Part shown: positions 1 through 8,184 of the stretch, one piece after another
How the letters are laid out: every line of letters starts with the position of its first letter
Numbering within the stretch: the stretch's first letter is position 1
From: Anaerolineae bacterium
GTDB taxonomy: Bacteria; Chloroflexota; Anaerolineae; Promineifilales; Promineifilaceae
Length of the DNA stretch: 64,000 bases
Reading direction: 5' to 3'
Assembly: GCA_020848035.1 (NCBI GenBank)
Contig: JADLAX010000030.1
Span: forward strand, 82,817 to 146,816
Position numbers and translations under genes: made by a program
The notes under the pieces: generated by a model
What the model was told of the DNA's origin: nothing
Databases searched by the model: none
The model's input: the letters and a program-made list of their open reading frames with translations, nothing else

Positions 1-758
1 TTGGCTTCCCGTACCAGGTGGGCTGGCGGGCCGTGGCCGGTTTGCCGTTGACCCCGCCCATCGCCAGTAATGAAGAGCAGGAAATTACCGATGTGTATGT
101 GGGCCAGGCGGCGCGCACGTTTTGCCCGGATGCCAACACGTTTGTCCTGGCACAAAATGTGCAGGATTCGGTGCCGTTTGATCCGGCGCTGTTGGAAAAG
201 TGGCATTTGCAGTATGAAGTGACGGTAAACGGCCGTCAGACGATGCAGATTTTTTCGCGGGAGCCGGTGGCGGAGGTGGTGCCGGTAGAGGCTGGGGATA
301 GCGTGTGGTGGTTGCGGGAAACGGCCGTTGCGCCAGCAGTTTACCAACCAACCCATCCGCTTGATGTTGTGTGGGGAGAGCAGCAGGTCCGCCTGTTGGG
401 ATTTGATGTTGAGGATTCAGAGGCGTATCCGGGAGGCAAAATCCAGCTGACGCTTTATTGGGAATCCTGGGCACCGCTTGCCCAAAACTACCAGGTCTTT
501 GCCCATTTGGTGCAGAACGATATCGTCGGCCAACATGACGGTACGCCGGAATGCGGGGTTAATCCAACTGCGCGCTGGGAAGTGGGCCAGGTGGTAGCGG
601 ATGTGCATGTTATCGCCATTAATGCGGCGGCAACCCCTGGTTCTGCAGTTCTCAAAGTGGGCATGTATGAGCTGGCAACGTTAAATCGCCTGCCGGTTGT
701 CAGTGGACAAGACAATATGTTGACCTTGACGGAGGTAGCGATTCAACAACGGCCGTAA
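1..758 (+). CDS. Membrane glycosyltransferase, C-terminal part (5' truncated by window edge)
   Basis: The reading frame is open from base 3 with no stop before the window edge, so the GTG at base 18 is only an internal codon and the gene begins outside. What remains is a soluble tail of about 250 residues. Its last 110 residues resemble the tails of the GT39-type proteins ending at 6075, 8184 and 10493: a beta-strand motif (LTLYWES), then FAHLV, a QHDG turn, a conserved W..G and a final G-Y strand. By analogy the missing part should be a polytopic lipid-linked-sugar transferase. Function is inferred only from this tail and from the neighbours, which carry the same module. Confidence 0.6.
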   Translation, partial: GFPYQVGWRAVAGLPLTPPIASNEEQEITDVYVGQAARTFCPDANTFVLAQNVQDSVPFDPALLEKWHLQYEVTVNGRQTMQIFSREPVAEVVPVEAGDSVWWLRETAVAPAVYQPTHPLDVVWGEQQVRLLGFDVEDSEAYPGGKIQLTLYWESWAPLAQNYQVFAHLVQNDIVGQHDGTPECGVNPTARWEVGQVVADVHVIAINAAATPGSAVLKVGMYELATLNRLPVVSGQDNMLTLTEVAIQQRP

Positions 759-918
759 CCGCCACAGGTAAGCCCATGATCGCCTGTTTCGTAGCTATCT
801 TGGAGGGTAGACGGCCGTAGCCTCATTTTGAAGTTAGAACGGGCACGGATAGAATGGATAGCTGTTGGGATTTTCCAAATTGACGTTTGAAGGAAAAATA
901 TTTTCGGAGGAAAAGTTT

Positions 919-2349
919 ATGCAGCATAAGTTTCGTACGTTTACGGTCATGGCCTGTCTGGTTCTGGCACTTGTTTTTGGAGCTGTCACTGTGCGAGTCC
1001 TGGTCGCAGGAACTGGGACCCCAGATTTAAGTGCTTCAACGCTGTCGGTTGACCGAAGCACAACAGTGGCTGGCGGCAGTGTGGTTTATACAGTGGTGAT
1101 AAGCAATAGTGGCGGTGTGGCGGCCACTGGCGTCCTGGTCACCGACACCTTGCCCACGGAGTTAACTTACCAGGCTGGAACGTTTATTTCCAGTACGACG
1201 GGGGCTACGACGCTAGGTTATGGGGATTCTGGCAACGTGATAACCTGGACGGGTGATGTAGACAGCCTTGGTTCCGTAACGTTGAGCTATGCGGCTGATG
1301 TCGCCGATACCGTAATGACCAATGATGTGATCACCAGCACGGTTCAAATCGACAGCTCAGGTACAGTGCTCGAACGCTCAGCTTCAGTTACAGTTGTAGA
1401 TTCTTTGCTCAGTTACTTCCCTATCATGTTTATGTCCGTGCCGGCACCTGTGCTTAATCCAATCACTGGGCCAACGGCCGTTGCTAATACTTTAACAGCC
1501 TCCTGGAATGTACCAGCGAGTGGTATTACCAAGTACGAGGTTGAGGAAGCGAATGGCAGCAGCTTTACCAATACCACGATTCATGATACAGGAACTGCTA
1601 CCTCTAAAGCGTTTACTTATACGGCATCTGCATTTAATTTTTACTGTTACCGGGCACGGGCCTGGGTTGGTACTAGTGTTAGCGGCTGGTCTAATGTGCA
1701 GTGTGCGGTCGGCAACTACTTTGATGACTTGTCCAACACCAATTCTGGTTGGGCCATTCGCCAGCAAGATACCGATGACACCGAAAACTCTGCTTACTAT
1801 CAAAATGGGGAATACGTTGTCAAAATTGGTGGCCGTTGGGACTATGCGCTTGCTTCACCCCTGGCTCAAGCGCCCAAGCCGCCCTACACGATTGAAACCC
1901 GCATTAAATTTGATCCCACGGTAGATAATCTGCATGGGTATGGCATCGTTTTTGGTGGGAACTGGAATGGGCAGCCATGCCCCGGTACCGACTATAGTGC
2001 CTGTTTTACCCACTATTATCGTTTCCTGGTGGTATGGTACGGGCCGCAGAACAGCTTCAGGATTCAGCTCAAACGTATCGACTATAACGATGAGCAAGAC
2101 AATATTGGTCGTGGTGTGAACCTGGTAAGCTTTAAAGACATCTTTGTAAACGATTCCAAGGCCTTTAACACCTGGCGAATTGAAGTTGATGCCAATGGGG
2201 CAATCCGTGTCTTCCTCAATGGCAGCCAGGTAGCGTCCACCCAAGATTCAACGTATGTAAACAATCCTTACTTCGGGATTATGGCATCTTCAGATGAGTA
2301 TCTGGGTGCCGAGCCTCATCTGGATTGGTTCCGGGTTACCAAACGTTAA
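919..2349 (+). CDS. Secreted DUF11/lectin-like surface protein
   Basis: Protein of 476 residues. The ATG at 919 is chosen over the one at 865 because GGAGG (906-910) lies 8 bases before it and because residues 1-30 then form a clean signal peptide. Order of parts: DUF11-type beta domain (about 35-150, with VVYTVVISNSGG and VLVTDTLP), a linker LLSYFPIMFM, a fibronectin-III-like domain (about 175-260, SWNVPASGITKYEVEEA), and a C-terminal concanavalin-like/LamG-type domain (about 265-476, ending in LDWFRVTKR). No catalytic residues are recognisable. It is probably an exported adhesive or carbohydrate-binding surface protein. It stands alone and is followed by a terminator. Domain names are from family resemblance, not a search. 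Confidence 0.65.
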   Translation: MQHKFRTFTVMACLVLALVFGAVTVRVLVAGTGTPDLSASTLSVDRSTTVAGGSVVYTVVISNSGGVAATGVLVTDTLPTELTYQAGTFISSTTGATTLGYGDSGNVITWTGDVDSLGSVTLSYAADVADTVMTNDVITSTVQIDSSGTVLERSASVTVVDSLLSYFPIMFMSVPAPVLNPITGPTAVANTLTASWNVPASGITKYEVEEANGSSFTNTTIHDTGTATSKAFTYTASAFNFYCYRARAWVGTSVSGWSNVQCAVGNYFDDLSNTNSGWAIRQQDTDDTENSAYYQNGEYVVKIGGRWDYALASPLAQAPKPPYTIETRIKFDPTVDNLHGYGIVFGGNWNGQPCPGTDYSACFTHYYRFLVVWYGPQNSFRIQLKRIDYNDEQDNIGRGVNLVSFKDIFVNDSKAFNTWRIEVDANGAIRVFLNGSQVASTQDSTYVNNPYFGIMASSDEYLGAEPHLDWFRVTKR

Positions 2350-2370
2350 TTGCTGTTTGATTTCTTAATG

Positions 2371-2416
2371 ATGACTACGCAGTTAGGCTGGATGGTCTGG
2401 CTGCGTAGTCATTTTT
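2371..2416 (+). terminator. Rho-independent terminator after the DUF11 gene
   Basis: A perfect 12-bp inverted repeat (ATGACTACGCAG at 2371-2382, CTGCGTAGTCAT at 2401-2412) is followed by a run of T. It lies 21 bases after the stop at 2349. The GTG taken as start of the next gene sits directly behind the T run. Confidence 0.85.
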
Positions 2417-2419
2417 ATT

Positions 2420-3610
2420 GTGGCAACAGAAACGGCCGTGGCAAACAAAACTTTTTTAAAACGGGAAGAGGTTAAACTCTTTTTTTTATTCCTGGGGTTG
2501 CTCTGCCTGTACCTGGCAGTTGCTTACCTTATTCACTGGCCTGCCGGTTATTATGGTTCGCTTGAACAACCCCGATTTGCCGATCCCTGGATTGCCAGAA
2601 CAGAGACGATTCTTTCTGGTGGATTGCTGTATAGGGATGTCTTCACGACCACGCCTCCATTAACGAATTTCATCCTAATTCCTCCAGCGTATCTTGCAGG
2701 CAAGCTGGGTCATGTGAATCCATGGGCGACATTATCGTTTATGGTTTATTTCTCGTTGTTTAACTATTTGGGGGCGCTGGTGCTTTTGTACATGGGGGAA
2801 ACACGCCGCGAAGGATTTTGGACGGCCGTATTTTTCCTCCTCAATCCACTCACTTTTGGCAACACTATCTTGCGCCGCCAGGATGAATCTGTCGTTGTGT
2901 TTTTCATCGGTGTGGCGCTGCTGCTATTCCTCAAGCGTAAACATTTTTCTGCGGCCGTTTCCATGGGATTGGCTGTATTGGTGAAGCTCACGGGAGGCAT
3001 TATCTTGCCTGTGGCTTTTTTGCACAGCCGGAAGTGGCACTATCTGGTCATTCCCGCCGTGGTGTTTTTTACGGCCGTATCCCCCTTCCTCCTCCTGGCT
3101 GGTCGCGCGGCTATGTTTTGGGACTTCTCCCAGCAAGAAGGCGAACATCCCTTCCAGTTTGGCGGTGTTAGCCTGGTGGCCCTGTGGAACAGTTTTAACG
3201 AGGGCGCTCGGCAAATTTCTCTGGAGTTACCCTCGGCTTTGTTTGTGATTGGGGTGGGGGCCGCGCTGCTGTTTATTGCCTGGAAGCGCATTGGCATGGT
3301 GGAAGATTTGACGATTTTAACGGCCGTTATCCTCCTCCTTACCCCCAAACTCCATACCGGCTACTTCTCCATGTTGGCTTTTTCGATGGCACCGCTGCTG
3401 GCTAAATACCGGCTGCACTGGATTTACTTTCTTTTTGGCACGCTGGCCATCGTGGCCGACTATTACAAATGGCCAATCGAAGATTTCCCGGTTGCCTTTT
3501 ACATGATGGTGGGCGTGATCGCCTTATTGATTTTGGCCGTGATCCTTATCATTTGGAAAGGGTTACGGCAGCCCAAACCGGCCCTGGTGCCCAAACCGCA
3601 AACCTCATGA
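2420..3610 (+). CDS. Polytopic membrane glycosyltransferase (GT87/GT39-like)
   Basis: Protein of 396 residues with roughly ten hydrophobic segments. The first periplasmic loop has the pattern of polyprenyl-phosphate-sugar-dependent transferases (DPWIARTETILSGG, then LYRDVFTTTPPL). Such enzymes move a sugar from a lipid carrier to a polymer or protein on the outer face of the membrane. The start is uncertain: GTG 2420 lies in the tail of a terminator with no Shine-Dalgarno sequence, and GTG 2438 is an alternative. An ACGGCCGT palindrome encodes Thr-Ala-Val at residues 5-7. It is the first of five consecutive membrane transferase genes. Donor and acceptor cannot be told from sequence. Confidence 0.65.
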   Translation: MATETAVANKTFLKREEVKLFFLFLGLLCLYLAVAYLIHWPAGYYGSLEQPRFADPWIARTETILSGGLLYRDVFTTTPPLTNFILIPPAYLAGKLGHVNPWATLSFMVYFSLFNYLGALVLLYMGETRREGFWTAVFFLLNPLTFGNTILRRQDESVVVFFIGVALLLFLKRKHFSAAVSMGLAVLVKLTGGIILPVAFLHSRKWHYLVIPAVVFFTAVSPFLLLAGRAAMFWDFSQQEGEHPFQFGGVSLVALWNSFNEGARQISLELPSALFVIGVGAALLFIAWKRIGMVEDLTILTAVILLLTPKLHTGYFSMLAFSMAPLLAKYRLHWIYFLFGTLAIVADYYKWPIEDFPVAFYMMVGVIALLILAVILIIWKGLRQPKPALVPKPQTS

Positions 3611-3672
3611 AGTCACCTCGCCTCTGCTGCTTCCCTATTGGATCACCGTCCTAAATTTCTCTGCGTTGTGCC

Positions 3673-6075
3673 ATGAGAGATGCCACCCCAGCCTTCCGCA
3701 ACTTGCTGATGACGCGCCTTTTACCCGTCATCCTGCTGCTCTTTTTGTTTGGGGCGAGCCTCACTTCCAATCGCGTGACTTCGGGCACATACGACGAATT
3801 TGAGTACATTTCCAGGGGTGCTACTTACCTGAAAAGTGGTAATACCAATCTAAAACTGCGTCACCCAGTGCTGTTGGATTCGTTGGCTGCGGTGCCGCTG
3901 CTGCTGCTGCCGGATCTCCAGCTCCCGCTTGATGCTCCAGCGTTGGCGGCGGGCGACTTTCACGTTTATGCCCGCAATTTTATGTGGGAAGCCAACGCCG
4001 CCATTGCCAGCAAGATCTTTTTTCTGGCCCGATTGCCGGTGATGGCCCTGTCGCTGCTGCTGGCTACGGCCGTTTTTGCCTGGAGCCGACAAAAGTTAGG
4101 CACGATGGCCGGGCTGGTCGCCCTGACCCTGGTGGTGTTTGATCCAAACTGGCTGGCACACGGCCGTTTGGTCACCCCCGATGTTGGCCAAAGTACCCTC
4201 ATCTTCCTCTCCGTGTACGCCTGGTGGCGCTACCTGCAAAAATCGGCGTGGCCGCGACTGCTGCTGGCAGGCATTGTCCTGGGTCTGGCCCAGACCGCTG
4301 GATTTCCCGCTCTCATCCTCTACCCGATTCTATTTTTGGTGACGGTAGCTCACCTGTACCAGCGCCAGCAGCTGCGAAACTTGGCCTGGCCCTGGCTGCT
4401 GCGATTGGTTGGCCTGGGGCTGCTGAGTTTGCTGACCATTTGGGCGGTGTATGGCTTTGCCTGGGGGCCGCTGCCCTGGCTAAGTCTGTCCGGCCCCGCA
4501 CCGTACCACTGGGTCGAGTTCCAGGATCTGCTGGCCCGGCTGGACCGCCAGGATCTGGCTTACCTGAACGGCGAGGTGTATCGCGGCGGCAAGGTGGCCT
4601 TTTTTGTGGTGGCCTTCTTCTTCAAGACGCCGCTGCCTTTGCTGCTGCTGGCATTTGGTGGGCTGATTGTCCTGCTGCGCCGTCGCGGCTGGTTGCTAGA
4701 GGTGGCGCTCTGGCTGGTGCCTGCGGTGTATTACGCCACCTCGCTCACCAGCTCGCTGAACATCGGCTACCGCCATATTTTGCCGATGCTGCCGTTTTTG
4801 TACGTGTGGGGTGGAGCGGCCGTTTTCCTGGCCAAACAGCGCTGGCAAAAAGCAGCGGGTCTGGCCCTGCTCGGCTGGCTGATTGTGGCTTCGTGGGGCA
4901 TTTACCCATACTACCTCACCTACTTCAATGAGCTGGCAGGCGGCCCGCGCAACGGCCTCAACCACCTGGTTGTGTCTGACCTGGATTGGGGGCAGGATTT
5001 ACCGGGATTGGGCGACTATGTGGCGCAAAACGGCATCGACGAGCTGTACCTGAGCTACTTTGGCACCACGCCGCCAGAGCAGTTTGGCATTCGCTATCGG
5101 CCCATCCCCGCCTGGCCGCCGCGCGGCATTCCAGAGCAGTGGCCCTTCCACCCAAACTATCCGCTGCCCGGCACCTACGCCATCAGTGCGGCCAATCTGA
5201 TGGGGGCCCGCTTTGCGGAAAATCCAGACACGCTCGCCTGGTTCCGCAGCCAGACGCCCGAAGCGGTGGTGGGCAATTCGATTTACGTGTATGAGGTGCC
5301 CCGCCTGCTGGATACGGCCGCTCCGCCGGTCAATTTGTTGCTCTCTGGTCTGGCCCTGGCGGATGTGCCGGGTGAGTTTGTTGCCAACCAGCTGCACACC
5401 AACGATCTGCGGCCGCGCTGGTTTGACGCGCAGCGGGCGCTGCTGCTGGCATCAGAGAACAGCGTGCTGCTGCTGCCAGCCAGCCAGCCCATCGACCCAT
5501 TTTTGCAGGAAACGGTGCTGGCGAAGCAAACGCCATGGCAGACGTTTACGGCCGTTTCCACCACCCCGGTCCACACTTACCAACTGTCGGCAACGGCCGT
5601 TCTGCTCCCATTCCTTGCCGAACAAACCAGCAACACCGTCTACACCAGCCCGGTGCTGGTGCCTGCTCCCGCCGAAGCCCAGCCTGTGACCCTGCCGGTG
5701 ACGTTGGATACGGCCGTTTCCCTTCTCGGGTGGCGTCTGGTGGCAGCGGGCCAGCCGGGAGGGACAATGAAGGTGATGACCGTCTGGCGGTTCGAGCAAG
5801 CGCCAGTGCAGCGCCTGGCCATTTTCATGCACCTGCTGGCCCCGGACGGCACGATTTTGGCCCAGTTTGACGGCCTGGACGCGGCCAGCGAGACGCTGCA
5901 TGCCGGTGACGTGCTCATTCAGCTGCACGAGTTGGCGCTTCCGGCCAATCTGCCGGACAATACCCGCTGGCTCAACGTGGGCATCTATTACCCAGACAGC
6001 CTGACGCGCCTCACGTTACCCAACGGCGCGGGCGACCGGCTGCTGCTGCCCCTGACGGCCGTCGAGGAAGAGTAG
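3673..6075 (+). CDS. GT39-family membrane glycosyltransferase with C-terminal beta domain
   Basis: Protein of 800 residues. The first loop carries the acidic Asp-Glu pair of GT39/ArnT-type enzymes (TYDEFEYI, D41-E42). About ten membrane helices follow, then a motif seen in bacterial GT39 proteins near residue 430 (YFNELAGG, SDLDWGQDLPGL). After a hydrophilic stretch comes a beta module at about 690-795 (MTVWRFEQ, IFMHLLAPDG, AQFDG) shared with the neighbours. The expected activity is transfer of a sugar from a polyprenyl-phosphate donor outside the membrane. An alternative start is Met13 at 3709; neither candidate has a clear ribosome site. It lies 9 bases before the next gene, so co-transcription is likely. 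Confidence 0.75.
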   Translation: MRDATPAFRNLLMTRLLPVILLLFLFGASLTSNRVTSGTYDEFEYISRGATYLKSGNTNLKLRHPVLLDSLAAVPLLLLPDLQLPLDAPALAAGDFHVYARNFMWEANAAIASKIFFLARLPVMALSLLLATAVFAWSRQKLGTMAGLVALTLVVFDPNWLAHGRLVTPDVGQSTLIFLSVYAWWRYLQKSAWPRLLLAGIVLGLAQTAGFPALILYPILFLVTVAHLYQRQQLRNLAWPWLLRLVGLGLLSLLTIWAVYGFAWGPLPWLSLSGPAPYHWVEFQDLLARLDRQDLAYLNGEVYRGGKVAFFVVAFFFKTPLPLLLLAFGGLIVLLRRRGWLLEVALWLVPAVYYATSLTSSLNIGYRHILPMLPFLYVWGGAAVFLAKQRWQKAAGLALLGWLIVASWGIYPYYLTYFNELAGGPRNGLNHLVVSDLDWGQDLPGLGDYVAQNGIDELYLSYFGTTPPEQFGIRYRPIPAWPPRGIPEQWPFHPNYPLPGTYAISAANLMGARFAENPDTLAWFRSQTPEAVVGNSIYVYEVPRLLDTAAPPVNLLLSGLALADVPGEFVANQLHTNDLRPRWFDAQRALLLASENSVLLLPASQPIDPFLQETVLAKQTPWQTFTAVSTTPVHTYQLSATAVLLPFLAEQTSNTVYTSPVLVPAPAEAQPVTLPVTLDTAVSLLGWRLVAAGQPGGTMKVMTVWRFEQAPVQRLAIFMHLLAPDGTILAQFDGLDAASETLHAGDVLIQLHELALPANLPDNTRWLNVGIYYPDSLTRLTLPNGAGDRLLLPLTAVEEE

Positions 6076-6084
6076 AAGGAACCA

Positions 6085-8184
6085 ATGCTGCGAACTGCCA
6101 ACCAACCCGCTGCCCCTGCGCCTGCCTGGACCGTGCCGATTTGGCTGGAAATTGTGCTGCTGCTGCTGCTGTTGGCGGGGGCGCTTTTTTTGCGGTTGTG
6201 GCAGTTAACGGCCGTTCCTCCCGGTTTCCATTTTGACGAAGCCATTGATCTGCGGCAGGCGCTAAATATCGTGCAGGGCGCACGTCCGCTTTACATCACC
6301 GAGGGCTGGGGCCGCGAGGCGCTGTACTATTACCTGGTCGCCCTGGTGCTGCAAATTGTGCCCTACAACCCGCTGGCGCTGCGCGTCTCGGCCGTGATTT
6401 GCGGCATGGGGCTGCTGGTTGTGACTTATTGGTTTGTGCGGCGCTGGTACGGCCGTTTGCCCGCCTGGATTTCGGTGGCCTGGCTCAGCCTGCTTTACTG
6501 GCCGCTCTCCGCCAGCCGCTTTGGCGTGCGCCACATCTCGCTGCCATTTGTCTTTGGCCTGGCCGTGTGGGCTTTCTGGTGGGCCTGGGGTGATGATGAG
6601 ACCCGGCCAGTTTCCAGGCCCCGCTTTGCCCTGGCCGGATTTTTGCTGGGGCTGACGCTGTACACTTACCAGCCCGCCCGCTTTGTGCCCTTCATCTTTG
6701 TCCCCTTTTTTGCTTACCTCTGGCTGTTTCATCGCGCAGCGCTGCGCCGACGGCTGACGGCACTGGCGCTGTGGGTTGGGACGGCCCTGCTGGTAGTGCT
6801 GCCGCTGATCGTCATTTTGCTGCAAAACCGAGGGTTGGAATCAGGCGAGCGAGCGTTTACCATCGAGCCGTTGACCCAGCTGCTAGACGGCAATCCGCAG
6901 CCGGTGCGGCAAAACCTGCTGGCCACGGCCAAAGTATTTACCATCAGCGGCGATCCGCTGGAATCGTACAACGTGCCCGACCGCCCCATTTTTGTGCCTG
7001 CCTGGACGGGTTTGTTCTTTTACGCAGGGCTGCTTATCGCCCTGTGGCGCTGGCGGCAGCCGCTGCCCATGTTTTTGCTGCTCTGGCTGCTGGTGATGCT
7101 GGCGCCCACGGTGCTTACCCTCAGTGCGCCCAACTTCAACCGCATGGTTGCTGCCCAAACGCCTATGGCCATCATCGCCGCCCTCCCCTTCGTCGAACTG
7201 GCCAAATTGCGCCTTCCGAAAACTGCTCACCGTGTACCGTTTACCGATTACGGACTAACGGCCGTTCCCCTCCTCGTTCTCCTCCTCGCCCTGGGCTTCA
7301 CCACCGTCGCCACCTGGGAGGATTACTTTACCACCTGGCCCAACCATCCCGGCACGGTGGCCCCGCTGGGGCGCAACGTGGCGGCCATTGCCCACTATCT
7401 GGAGTTTGATGCCAGCAGTGCGCCCGCCGTCATCAGCAGCGCCAATTTAGAGGATGCCGCGCCGTACGTGGTGGATGTCAGCCTGGATCGCGACGATTTC
7501 CCGATTCGCTGGGTAGATTCAGGACAGGCGATGGTGCTGCCTGCGGGGGTGGCCAACGGCCGTCTCATCGTTGCCAGTGATCGCTGGATTGATGACGACA
7601 TTCGTGCCTTCTGGCACATTCCCACTAAGCCGATTACCCAAACGACTGAGTTTGCCGTCTATCCCTTCCAACAGCCTAACTGGCAGCTGGACGTTGGTTC
7701 GCCTTTCTGGGCCATCGCGCCAGGTATGCCCTGGGATGGCGCAGGGGAAGGTCCGCCGCTGCAAGCTAGCTTTCCAGCGGTATTTCAGGGGGAGGGTAAC
7801 GGCCGTCTCACCCTGCAAACCATCACCCTGACCCGCGAGACGGCCCAGACGGGCGCGACGCTCACCGCGCTTTCCATCTGGCAGGTGGAAACCGATGGCG
7901 AGCCTGCCTCCCTGGCCATCTTTGCCCACTTGCTCGACGCCAGCGGACAGATTGTGGCCCAGCAGGATGGCCTGGGCTATCCGCCACACACCTGGCGCGT
8001 GGGCGATATTTTCACTCAGGTGCACCATCTGGCCTTAGACGGCAGCCTGCCGCCGGGGCGCTACTGGCTGCAATTGGGGCTGTATCGCCGGGAAACAGGC
8101 AGCCGCTGGCTGGTGCTGGACGCCACGGGGGCCGCCCTGGCCGACCGCATTCTCATTCCCGTGGAGGTGTCTGCCGCGCCATGA
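6085..8184 (+). CDS. GT39-family membrane glycosyltransferase with C-terminal beta domain
   Basis: Protein of 699 residues. The start is supported by AAGGA five bases upstream. After one N-terminal helix comes the catalytic acidic pair in FHFDEAIDL (D51-E52), then a loop with GWGREALYYYL and further helices to about residue 430. The soluble tail includes the shared module at about 590-690 (LSIWQVE, IFAHLLDASG, AQQDG, W.VGD, LGLYRRE). It overlaps the next gene by four bases (ATGA), which implies translational coupling. It is probably a lipid-phosphate-sugar-dependent transferase; the substrate is unknown. It is paralogous to the 3673-6075 gene. Confidence 0.75.
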   Translation: MLRTANQPAAPAPAWTVPIWLEIVLLLLLLAGALFLRLWQLTAVPPGFHFDEAIDLRQALNIVQGARPLYITEGWGREALYYYLVALVLQIVPYNPLALRVSAVICGMGLLVVTYWFVRRWYGRLPAWISVAWLSLLYWPLSASRFGVRHISLPFVFGLAVWAFWWAWGDDETRPVSRPRFALAGFLLGLTLYTYQPARFVPFIFVPFFAYLWLFHRAALRRRLTALALWVGTALLVVLPLIVILLQNRGLESGERAFTIEPLTQLLDGNPQPVRQNLLATAKVFTISGDPLESYNVPDRPIFVPAWTGLFFYAGLLIALWRWRQPLPMFLLLWLLVMLAPTVLTLSAPNFNRMVAAQTPMAIIAALPFVELAKLRLPKTAHRVPFTDYGLTAVPLLVLLLALGFTTVATWEDYFTTWPNHPGTVAPLGRNVAAIAHYLEFDASSAPAVISSANLEDAAPYVVDVSLDRDDFPIRWVDSGQAMVLPAGVANGRLIVASDRWIDDDIRAFWHIPTKPITQTTEFAVYPFQQPNWQLDVGSPFWAIAPGMPWDGAGEGPPLQASFPAVFQGEGNGRLTLQTITLTRETAQTGATLTALSIWQVETDGEPASLAIFAHLLDASGQIVAQQDGLGYPPHTWRVGDIFTQVHHLALDGSLPPGRYWLQLGLYRRETGSRWLVLDATGAALADRILIPVEVSAAP